From Flavobacteriales bacterium UBA2619 (lineage in GTDB: Bacteria > Bacteroidota > Bacteroidia > Flavobacteriales_D > Sanyastnellaceae), in the NCBI GenBank assembly GCA_002339135.1, contig DDJR01000029.1, positions 89,705 to 108,538 on the forward strand: DNA of 18,834 bases, in the 5' to 3' direction. The notes beneath the pieces are model-generated. The model was not told the origin of the DNA. It did not search any database and saw nothing but the letters and a program-made list of their open reading frames with translations. The translations under genes and the position numbers were made by a program. This document shows, piece after piece, positions 1 through 6,397 of this stretch. Position 1 is the first letter of the stretch. Each line of letters starts with the position of its first letter.

Positions 1-1
1 A

Positions 2-1438
2 AACATGGGTGCTCAAATGGTGAAGGAGGTAGCTTCTAAGACAGCTGATGTAGCTGGTGACGGAACGACAACTGCCACAGTCCTCGCTCAAGCTCTTATT
101 TCTGAAGGCATGAGGAATGTGTCTTCCGGAGCTAATCCGATGGATCTGAAGCGCGGAATGGACAAAGCATCTGCAGCAATTGTCAAACATCTCCAAAAGA
201 TGAGTCAAGAAGTTGGCAATGACAACTCTAAAATAGAACAGGTCGCTACCATTTCTGCAAACAACGACAATACCATTGGCTCTTTAATTGCTCAAGCGAT
301 GAAAACAGTGGGAAACGAGGGTGTGATTACTGTAGAGGAAGCAAAGGGAATGGAGACAACTGTAACTACAGTTGAGGGAATGCAATTTGATCGTGGGTAT
401 TTAAGCCCTTATTTCGTAACCAACCCTGAGAAGATGGAGGTTGAGTTGGAGAACCCATTTATTCTTATTCACGATAAGAAAATCTCTAACATGAAAGATC
501 TTCTTCCGGTATTAGAAGAAACCGCAAAGTCAGGCCGTCCTCTTTTGATTATCGCTGAAGATGTCGATGGTGAGGCTTTGGCAGCATTGGTGGTCAATAA
601 AATCCGAGGATCACTCAAGATTGCAGCAGTTAAAGCGCCAGGTTTTGGAGATAGAAGAAAAGCGATTCTTCAAGATATTGCGACTCTAACTGGTGGTCAG
701 GTTATTTCGGAAGAGACAGGCTTAAAGCTTGAGAATACATCAATTGACGATCTTGGTACAGCAGAAAAAATCACGATTGACAAGGACAATACCACACTTG
801 TAAATGGTGCTGGTGAAAAATCAAGTATTGCTTCTCGCATTGGCCAGATCAAAGCCCAAATCGAGACGACAACATCAGACTACGACAAAGAGAAGCTTCA
901 AGAGCGCCTTGCGAAACTCGCGGGAGGTGTTGCTGTTTTGTATGTTGGTGCCGCTACTGAGGTAGAGATGAAAGAGAAAAAAGACAGAGTTGATGATGCT
1001 TTGCACGCAACTCGTGCTGCTATCGAGGAGGGAATTATTCCAGGGGGAGGAACGGCATACATTAGAGCTGCTGCGATGATCTCAAAACTTGAGGGAGCGA
1101 ACAACGATGAGACTACTGGAATTAAGATTGTGATTCGGTCCATTGAAGAGCCATTGCGTCAAATTGTATCCAATGCTGGTGGAGAAGGTGCTGTAGTTGT
1201 TAATGCAGTGCGTGATGGAAAAGCTGATTTCGGCTACAATGCAAGAACTGAGGTTTATGAAGATCTATACAAAGCTGGAGTCATTGACCCAACTAAAGTT
1301 GCACGTGTCGCCCTCGAGAATGCGATTTCTATTTCTGGAATGATGCTTACAACGGAGTGTGTTATTTCTGACTTTGAAGAAGAAGGATCGATGGCTGCTC
1401 CACCTTCTATGCCCGGTGGTATGGGAGGAATGATGTAG
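2..1438 (+). CDS. groEL: Chaperonin GroEL (Hsp60), 5' end outside window
   Basis: This is the 60-kDa subunit of the cytoplasmic ATP-driven GroEL/GroES folding chamber. The reading frame is open to the left edge and the first visible codon is the Asn of the motif NMGAQMVKEVASK, which corresponds to about residue 68 of E. coli GroEL, so roughly 67 residues and the true start lie outside. The ATP-binding loop GDGTTT is at visible residues 18-23 counted from the Met at base 5. The hydrolysis Asp, equivalent to E. coli D398, lies in RVDDALHATRAA at about residue 331. The apical and intermediate domains are complete and the protein ends in the usual Gly/Met tail GGMGGMM. The total length would be about 545 residues, normal for the family. 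groES, usually just upstream, is not visible. The gldA-like gene follows after about 20 nt with no obvious terminator. Identification is certain. Confidence 0.98.
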   Translation, partial: NMGAQMVKEVASKTADVAGDGTTTATVLAQALISEGMRNVSSGANPMDLKRGMDKASAAIVKHLQKMSQEVGNDNSKIEQVATISANNDNTIGSLIAQAMKTVGNEGVITVEEAKGMETTVTTVEGMQFDRGYLSPYFVTNPEKMEVELENPFILIHDKKISNMKDLLPVLEETAKSGRPLLIIAEDVDGEALAALVVNKIRGSLKIAAVKAPGFGDRRKAILQDIATLTGGQVISEETGLKLENTSIDDLGTAEKITIDKDNTTLVNGAGEKSSIASRIGQIKAQIETTTSDYDKEKLQERLAKLAGGVAVLYVGAATEVEMKEKKDRVDDALHATRAAIEEGIIPGGGTAYIRAAAMISKLEGANNDETTGIKIVIRSIEEPLRQIVSNAGGEGAVVVNAVRDGKADFGYNARTEVYEDLYKAGVIDPTKVARVALENAISISGMMLTTECVISDFEEEGSMAAPPSMPGGMGGMM

Positions 1439-1459
1439 AATAAACAGACTGTTAGATTG

Positions 1460-2161
1460 ATGTCGATTAACGTAACACACGCCACGAAAGTTTTTGATGG
1501 ACAAGCTGCTCTTAATGATGTGAGCTTGAAAGTGCCATCAGGCCAGGTTCTAGGTCTTTTAGGCCCCAACGGAGCTGGTAAATCAACGTTAATGAGATTG
1601 ATATCGGGATATTTGCCAGCAACTTCAGGTTGTGTTAGTGTTTGTGGTTTCGATGTTGATTCAGATCCTCTAGAAACAAAGAAGAGAATAGGCTATTTGC
1701 CCGAGCACAACCCCCTGCCTGAAGACATGTTCATTCGTGAATATTTACAATTTGTAGGAGGGATGTACAATGTCAATCACCTTTCGAATAAGGTAGAGGA
1801 TGTTATGTCTCTTGTTGCACTGGGTCCTGAATCAGGCAAGAAAATCGGACAATTGTCTAAGGGTTACCGTCAGCGGGTGGGTCTTGCAGCAGCTATTATC
1901 CATGAACCTGAGGTGTTGATTCTGGATGAACCAACTTCTGGTTTGGACCCCAATCAACTTGTTGAAGTCAGGATGCTCATCAAAGACATAGGTCGAGAAA
2001 GAACCGTGCTTTTATCTACCCATGTGATGCAGGAGGTTGAGGCCATGTGTGATCGTGTTGTGCTAATTAAGAAGGGAGAGGTCGTTGCAGATGACGAAAT
2101 AAGTGTTTTCACGAGCCGAGACGGGGGTTTGGAAGCTGCTTTTAAAGACCTGACTTCTTGA
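1460..2161 (+). CDS. gldA: GldA-like ABC transporter ATP-binding protein (short form)
   Basis: This is a cytoplasmic ABC ATPase of 233 residues. It shows Walker A GPNGAGKST (35-43), the ABC signature with flanks LSKGYRQRVGLAAA, Walker B VLILDEPTSGLDP, and an H-loop in LLSTHVMQEVEAMCDRV. The segment IGYLPEHNPL...REYL after Walker A is typical of GldA, the ATPase of the GldA-GldF-GldG gliding-motility exporter of flavobacteria, and supports the name over a generic ABC ATPase. Known GldA proteins have about 300 residues; here about 60 residues before the conserved end LEAAFKDLT are missing, leaving little beyond the nucleotide-binding domain. No permease gene is adjacent in the window, which is common for gldA because gldFG are often elsewhere. 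An in-frame TTG one codon upstream (1457) exists, but ATG at 1460 is preferred. The stop overlaps the rsgA start by 4 nt. Confidence 0.8.
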   Translation: MSINVTHATKVFDGQAALNDVSLKVPSGQVLGLLGPNGAGKSTLMRLISGYLPATSGCVSVCGFDVDSDPLETKKRIGYLPEHNPLPEDMFIREYLQFVGGMYNVNHLSNKVEDVMSLVALGPESGKKIGQLSKGYRQRVGLAAAIIHEPEVLILDEPTSGLDPNQLVEVRMLIKDIGRERTVLLSTHVMQEVEAMCDRVVLIKKGEVVADDEISVFTSRDGGLEAAFKDLTS

Positions 2162-3108
2162 GCACTGAAACAAATACGGAACGAGGTGTTGTATTTAGAT
2201 CTACTGGATCTTGGTATGATGTGCAAGACGCTTCAGGTGAAACTATTCTTTGTAGAATTAAGGGCAAGATGCGACTGATGGGTTTGCGCTCGACAAACCC
2301 GATTGCGGTGGGAGATGCGGTTCAATTTATCAGAGCACAAGATGGTACAGGAAGCATAGATAGCATCGAAGAGAGGAAAAATTATATTGCGCGCAAGTCT
2401 GTCAATCTTTCTAAGGAAACTCACATTGTTGCTTCAAACCTTGACAGGGCATATTTGATTGTGACTATAGCTAAGCCAAGGACAAGTTCGGGTTTTATAG
2501 ATCGATTCTTAGTCACCGCAGAAGCCTACGGAATTTCGACAAAGATTGTGTTTAACAAATTTGACTTGTTGCACTCAGACCCAGAAGCCATGGTAAGGCA
2601 AGAAGAGTTGGAGGAAATATATACAAATGCTGGCTATGAAACGATGAGAGTTTCGGCAGAGTCAGGTTTGGGGATTAAAGTATTTCGAGAAGAATTAAAT
2701 GAGGGAATCAATTTGCTGTCTGGACATAGTGGAGTTGGCAAAAGCACGATTATAAATATGCTGATTCCTGGCTTAGACCTTAAGACGGCAGATGTGTCTG
2801 AATCTCACTCCAAAGGGCGACACACAACCACGTTTGCTGAAATGTTTTCTGTGCCAGGAGGAGGGTTTATTATTGACACTCCAGGGATAAAAGGGTTTGG
2901 TTTAGTGACCTTGGAAAAGAATACGTTGAACCATCATTTTCCAGAGTTTTTTAAACTGTTACACAATTGTAAATTTAACAATTGTGTGCACATGGATGAG
3001 CCAGGATGCGCAGTAAAAAAACAGGTTGAAGCGGGTCTTCTGTCACACGAGCGTTACGCCAATTACTCGGAGATGTATCGGACTTTTGAAGATGGTCCAT
3101 ACAGATAA
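2158..3108 (+). CDS. rsgA: Ribosome small-subunit-dependent GTPase RsgA
   Basis: RsgA is a circularly permuted GTPase that checks late 30S ribosome assembly. All landmarks are visible in 316 residues: an N-terminal OB-fold (about 8-80, starting at VVFRSTGSWYDV), then the permuted GTPase order with G4 NKFD (133-136), G1 GHSGVGKST (189-197), the switch region GRHTTT (220-225) and G3 DTPG (240-243). The C-terminal zinc site is Cys271-x4-Cys276-x-His278-x5-Cys284. The start is a TTG at 2158 that overlaps the gldA stop codon (TTGA). No ATG occurs before codon 38, which would remove half of the OB-fold, so TTG is the best start and translation is probably coupled to gldA. The gene converges on cysQ, whose stop lies 17 bp beyond the rsgA stop. 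Confidence 0.97.
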   Translation: MSTETNTERGVVFRSTGSWYDVQDASGETILCRIKGKMRLMGLRSTNPIAVGDAVQFIRAQDGTGSIDSIEERKNYIARKSVNLSKETHIVASNLDRAYLIVTIAKPRTSSGFIDRFLVTAEAYGISTKIVFNKFDLLHSDPEAMVRQEELEEIYTNAGYETMRVSAESGLGIKVFREELNEGINLLSGHSGVGKSTIINMLIPGLDLKTADVSESHSKGRHTTTFAEMFSVPGGGFIIDTPGIKGFGLVTLEKNTLNHHFPEFFKLLHNCKFNNCVHMDEPGCAVKKQVEAGLLSHERYANYSEMYRTFEDGPYR

Positions 3109-3114
3109 AACTTG

Positions 3115-3150
3115 TTTTTTTTGGATTATACTTTTGAAGTATACAATCCA
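3115..3150. other. T8 run and inverted repeat between convergent rsgA and cysQ
   Basis: A run of eight T (3115-3122 on the plus strand) is followed by an inverted repeat. Arms TATACTT (3127-3133) and AAGTATA (3137-3143) pair perfectly around a 3-nt loop, and the outer arms TGGAT/ATCCA extend the stem with a 2-nt bulge. The repeat covers the last codons and stop of cysQ. In neither direction does a U-run follow the hairpin: the T8 comes before it on the plus strand and reads as A8 after it on the minus strand. It is therefore not a canonical intrinsic terminator, though its place between two convergent genes suggests a role in 3'-end formation. Confidence 0.4.
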
Positions 3151-3911
3151 TGGACCTTCAGATCTTCCGAATTGTATTTAAGGCGTTGGTGCGTATGTCT
3201 GTCAAAAACATCGATTCCCATTGATCTTAGAATTGCGTCCCCGGCGGCACAATCCCACTCCATGTAAGTGCCAGTTCTGGAGTGAATTTCTGCTTCCCCA
3301 AGCGCTAAGTGACAAAATTTAAGTGCGCCGCTCATGGGCCGAGAAGTTACCTCGTTTTTAAGAATTCCTGGGGGCAACAACTCTTCCAATTCTGCCTTCT
3401 CTGCCCACGAGGTCACAAGCCTATATGGTTTTTGTATCGGTGTAGAATGAATCGTTTTTAACGATGTCCCGTCCAATTGGTAAATTGAAAACCCCAGCTT
3501 CATGGCTCCGGCGTAGATCAAGTTAGCCAATGGGTCTGCAACTACCCCTATGATTGGGCCTGTTGTGTCGCATAAAGCAATGTTCACAGCAAACCCCGAC
3601 CTGTTTTTAAGAAAAGATTCGGTGCCGTCTAAAGGGTCAATCAAGAAATAGTACGGCCAATTTTCCCTTTCTTTAAATTCAGGAATGTCTGCTTCTTCGC
3701 TAATGATTGGTATTCCAAGTGGAGAAAGTATGTTCGTGATGATTTTATCAGAAGCATAATCAGCGTCAGACACGAGGGATCCGTCTTTTTTTGATGTTAC
3801 ATGTAGTGCGTCATCTGAAGCAGACAGAGCTAAAAGTAATTCTCTTCCAGCAGCTCCAGCAGCTGTAATAGAAAGGTTTAGAGTTTCTTTTAAAAATTCA
3901 TCTGAAATCAT
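3126..3911 (-). CDS. cysQ: 3'(2'),5'-bisphosphate nucleotidase CysQ-like (inositol monophosphatase superfamily)
   Basis: This is a cytoplasmic metal-dependent phosphatase, probably removing the 3'-phosphate of 3'-phosphoadenosine 5'-phosphate left over from sulfate assimilation or sulfotransfer. With the ATG at 3911 it has 261 residues. The superfamily signature is clear: acidic pair EE at 72-73, metal site DPLDGTESFLKN with D92 and D95, and the second signature MEWDCAAGDAIL with D220. The segment RPMSGALKFCHLALGEAEIHSRTGTYMEWD fits CysQ better than SuhB-type inositol monophosphatases, but substrate cannot be proved from sequence. A GTG two codons upstream (3917) is an alternative start. It is divergent from the thiamine-regulated receptor gene; the promoter of that unit lies only 25 bp from this start. 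No sulfate-assimilation genes are visible nearby. Confidence 0.88.
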   Translation of the reverse strand: MISDEFLKETLNLSITAAGAAGRELLLALSASDDALHVTSKKDGSLVSDADYASDKIITNILSPLGIPIISEEADIPEFKERENWPYYFLIDPLDGTESFLKNRSGFAVNIALCDTTGPIIGVVADPLANLIYAGAMKLGFSIYQLDGTSLKTIHSTPIQKPYRLVTSWAEKAELEELLPPGILKNEVTSRPMSGALKFCHLALGEAEIHSRTGTYMEWDCAAGDAILRSMGIDVFDRHTHQRLKYNSEDLKVHGLYTSKV

Positions 3912-3935
3912 GCGCACAATATAGTCTTCATAGAG

Positions 3936-3943
3936 TAATTTTG
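3936..3943 (+). promoter_or_regulatory. Bacteroidetes-type -7 promoter box for the thiamine leader
   Basis: TAATTTTG is an exact match to the Bacteroidetes -7 consensus TANNTTTG. Transcription would start about 5-8 nt downstream, near 3948-3951, exactly where the TPP aptamer begins. No good -33 TTTG box is seen at the expected distance, so the call rests on the -7 match and its position. Confidence 0.6.
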
Positions 3944-3944
3944 C

Positions 3945-4023
3945 CTCGATGCAGGGGTGCCTTTTGGCTGAGATTTATACCCTTTGAACCTGACCGGGTC
4001 ATACCGGGGTGGAAGATGTCAAG
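3945..4023 (+). promoter_or_regulatory. TPP riboswitch (THI element)
   Basis: This is a leader RNA aptamer that binds thiamine pyrophosphate. The conserved parts appear in order: GGGGTGC (3954-3960), a minimal P3 hairpin GCC-TTTT-GGC (3959-3968), CTGAGAT (3968-3974), ACCC (3979-3982), TGAACCTGA (3985-3993), a P5 stem CCGG/CCGG (3994-3997 with 4004-4007), and the 3' strand GGGGTGGAAGATGTC (4006-4020). The outer P1 helix is weak by eye (GAUG with UGUC). The aptamer lies 70-140 nt upstream of a TonB-dependent receptor gene in the same direction. No hairpin followed by a T-run is seen after it, so control at translation initiation is more likely than transcription termination; this last point is inference. 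Confidence 0.95.
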
Positions 4024-4047
4024 AGTTTGCGCTGTGCAATATCTCTC

Positions 4048-4104
4048 CCATGTGTCATTTTTAATGAATTTACAAATTAAACAATGTCGCCATGTGTCAT
4101 TTTT
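4048..4104 (+). repeat. 15-bp direct repeat duplicating the receptor start region
   Basis: CCATGTGTCATTTTT occurs at 4048-4062 and again at 4090-4104, 42 bp apart, which keeps the reading frame. The second copy holds the receptor start ATG (4092). The first copy gives ATG TGT CAT TTT TAA (4050-4064), a four-codon ORF encoding Met-Cys-His-Phe, the same first four residues as the receptor. The segment between the copies is A/T-rich and contains a weak inverted repeat TTTAAT/ATTAAA (4060-4065 with 4076-4081). Confidence 0.85.
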
Positions 4105-6374
4105 GTCAAAGTAATTTAGTTGCGTTTCTCTTTTTCTCTCTTTTTCTAACGACCACAAATCTCTGTTCACAGGTTGATTCAATCAACATTTTACAACCTG
4201 TTGCTGTGAGTGCTGTGAGTTCTGATGAGAGATCACCTTTTGCAAATACAAATCTCAGCCAAGACGATTTAAACTCCATGGATACAGGTCAAGACCTGCC
4301 TTTCTTATTGAGACTAACTCCTTCAATTGTTGTGACCTCAGATGCAGGAAATGGAATTGGGTATACAGGAATACGTCTAAGGGGTTCGGATGCGAGTCGC
4401 ATCAACGTAACCATCAATGGAGTTCCTTTGAATGATGCCGAATCTCAGGGTGTTTTTTGGGTTAATTTACCTGACTTAGGTGCTTCAGTTTCGGGGTTAC
4501 AAATTCAAAGAGGTGTAGGAACAAGCACGAATGGTCCCGGTGCTTTTGGGGGGTCTATCGCTATAAATACGCTAGGAAAAACCGTCCAGCCCGGAGGTCA
4601 GGTTGTGTTGGGAGGAGGAAGTTTTAATTCTTTTCGCAGAAGTGTCAGTTGGAATACAGGTATTGTTGGCAAGGGTTGGAATGTGGAAGGTCGCATGTCA
4701 CAGATCGGATCTGATGGATATGTTGACAGAGCATCGAGTGATCTGAATTCAATATATACTTCTATTGCGAAAAGATGGGGTAGTGGACGATTCTCCATTA
4801 CATCATTGCGGGGCAGTGAAAGAACATACCAATCATGGTTTGGTATCCCACAATTTGTCACAAATGAAAATGTAACAGATGCAGATATTGATGACTGGGT
4901 TATGAATAGTTCAGAGTATGGATATGGTTTTGATATCGAGCGTTTAGATGATTTAAAAGAGAGAGGAAGACAGCACAATTACTACAACTACAAGGATGAA
5001 GTGGACAACTATGCTCAAAATCATTTGCAGTTGCATTTTGAACAAGATTTAGGCATGGCGAGCATGGCGGTTTCCCTTTTCTCTACTTTAGGAGCAGGCT
5101 ATTACGAACAATTCAGATCAAATGACGCTTTTTCTGTTTATGGATTAGAAGCACCAATGTACTCAGATTCGATCTCACCAGAAGCTACAAATGTGATCAG
5201 AAGAAGGTGGTTAGACAATACTCTAGCTGGTGGACTTGTTAATTTTGATTTGCCATTGGGAGAAGTCGATGTTCAGTTTGGAGGTGCATATTCGAATTAT
5301 TCAGGAGATCATTTTGGTGAATTAATTTGGATGGAGCACGCTGCAGATGTTCTTCCTGGGACGAGATACTATGACAATGTTGGTGACAAGCAGGATGGAA
5401 GTGCGTACGTCAGAGGTTCGTATGATCTCATGGATGAAAAGGTGAGGCTACAGGCGGAGTTGCAAACCCGATATGTGACATACTCCACGAGTGGTGTTGA
5501 CGCTGATCTAAGAGAAATTTCAATTGCAGACACGCTTCTTTTTTTTAACCCCAAGTTTGGGTTCGATGTATTGTTAAGTGAATCTTCAAGAGCTTTTGCT
5601 TCTGTTGCAATTGCAAATAGAGAGCCAGCTAGAAGTGACTATTTGGATTCTCCGAACTCAGGTTCAGTCAACCCAGAACATCTCAAGGATTTCGAGTTGG
5701 GATACAAATACGTTGCGTCCAAGTGGAGTTTTGAAATGGGGCTCTACCACATGAGCTACAAAGATCAATTGATTGCAACCGGAGCACTAAACGATGTTGG
5801 GAGTCCTGTTCGAGTGAATGTTCCTAAAAGCTTCAGACAGGGTATTGAGCTTCAGGCAGGAGTTGAGTTAATGCCAAAGATTCGTTGCAATGTCAACGTC
5901 ACACTCTCCGAAAATAAGATTGATTTGTTTGAAGAAACATTGTACGATTATGATGAAAACTATGACTATACCAATGTTGTTAATCATGAAAATAGTGACA
6001 TCGCTTTCTCACCATCTGTTACAGGTTCAGGAGTTATTTCTGCGGAGGTTTGGTCCAACAACAACAGTACTATTGGTTGTGACTTCGTGACGAAATTTGT
6101 GGGTGAGCAATTTTTGGACAACACGTCAAACATTGATCGTTCATTGCCTTCATACTTCGTCAATGATTTGTCAGTTCAATGGTCTACAACAAGAACAAAC
6201 AATGATAAGATCTGTTTGTCAATTGTTGCTAAGAATATTTTTGACAAAATGTACAGTGCAAATGGATGGACTTACAGCTACTTGTTTGGTGGTTTCGATA
6301 GCATGCAGACAGAAAATTATGTTTTCCCCCAAGCTGGTCGGAATGGGTTTGTTAATTTGGTGTACAGTTTTTAA
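4092..6374 (+). CDS. TonB-dependent outer-membrane receptor, probable thiamine or thiamine-precursor uptake
   Basis: This is a 760-residue outer-membrane receptor that would use TonB/ExbBD energy to import a scarce substrate. Residues 1-27 form a hydrophobic signal peptide, unusual in lacking Lys or Arg near the N-terminus. A TonB-box-like stretch INILQPVAVSAV (31-42) follows. The plug domain (about 45-160) shows GIRLRGSDASRINVTINGVPLNDAESQ and GVGTSTNGPGAFGGSIAINT. The rest is the beta-barrel, closing with NLVYSF, a typical aromatic barrel end. It lacks the N-terminal carboxypeptidase-like domain of SusC-type receptors. The TPP riboswitch in its leader is the reason for assigning thiamine or a thiamine moiety as substrate; Bacteroidetes receptors under THI elements have been predicted as thiamine transporters by comparative genomics. 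The ATG at 4092 is the first in-frame start after stops at 4062-4067. No Shine-Dalgarno sequence is evident. No PnuT or thiamine-biosynthesis gene is nearby. Confidence 0.88.
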   Translation: MCHFCQSNLVAFLFFSLFLTTTNLCSQVDSINILQPVAVSAVSSDERSPFANTNLSQDDLNSMDTGQDLPFLLRLTPSIVVTSDAGNGIGYTGIRLRGSDASRINVTINGVPLNDAESQGVFWVNLPDLGASVSGLQIQRGVGTSTNGPGAFGGSIAINTLGKTVQPGGQVVLGGGSFNSFRRSVSWNTGIVGKGWNVEGRMSQIGSDGYVDRASSDLNSIYTSIAKRWGSGRFSITSLRGSERTYQSWFGIPQFVTNENVTDADIDDWVMNSSEYGYGFDIERLDDLKERGRQHNYYNYKDEVDNYAQNHLQLHFEQDLGMASMAVSLFSTLGAGYYEQFRSNDAFSVYGLEAPMYSDSISPEATNVIRRRWLDNTLAGGLVNFDLPLGEVDVQFGGAYSNYSGDHFGELIWMEHAADVLPGTRYYDNVGDKQDGSAYVRGSYDLMDEKVRLQAELQTRYVTYSTSGVDADLREISIADTLLFFNPKFGFDVLLSESSRAFASVAIANREPARSDYLDSPNSGSVNPEHLKDFELGYKYVASKWSFEMGLYHMSYKDQLIATGALNDVGSPVRVNVPKSFRQGIELQAGVELMPKIRCNVNVTLSENKIDLFEETLYDYDENYDYTNVVNHENSDIAFSPSVTGSGVISAEVWSNNNSTIGCDFVTKFVGEQFLDNTSNIDRSLPSYFVNDLSVQWSTTRTNNDKICLSIVAKNIFDKMYSANGWTYSYLFGGFDSMQTENYVFPQAGRNGFVNLVYSF

Positions 6375-6397
6375 GTAACATGTCTTAATTTGCGGGT

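Noticed and set aside
898..1569. Minus-strand open frames inside groEL and the start of gldA
   Set aside because: They lie opposite highly conserved coding sequence and show no protein family features; they are by-products of codon use.
3107..3122. AAAAC-TT-GTTTT followed by T as an rsgA terminator
   Set aside because: The loop would be only 2 nt and the stem is all A-U except one pair, too weak for an intrinsic terminator.
3928..4182. An 84-codon open frame on the minus strand across the riboswitch
   Set aside because: It overlaps the well-supported TPP aptamer and the receptor start, has no recognisable motif and an odd composition.
5890..6378. Plus-strand frames of 66 and 93 codons inside the receptor gene
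   Set aside because: They are alternative-frame readings of the beta-barrel region, whose own frame continues intact to the aromatic C-terminus.
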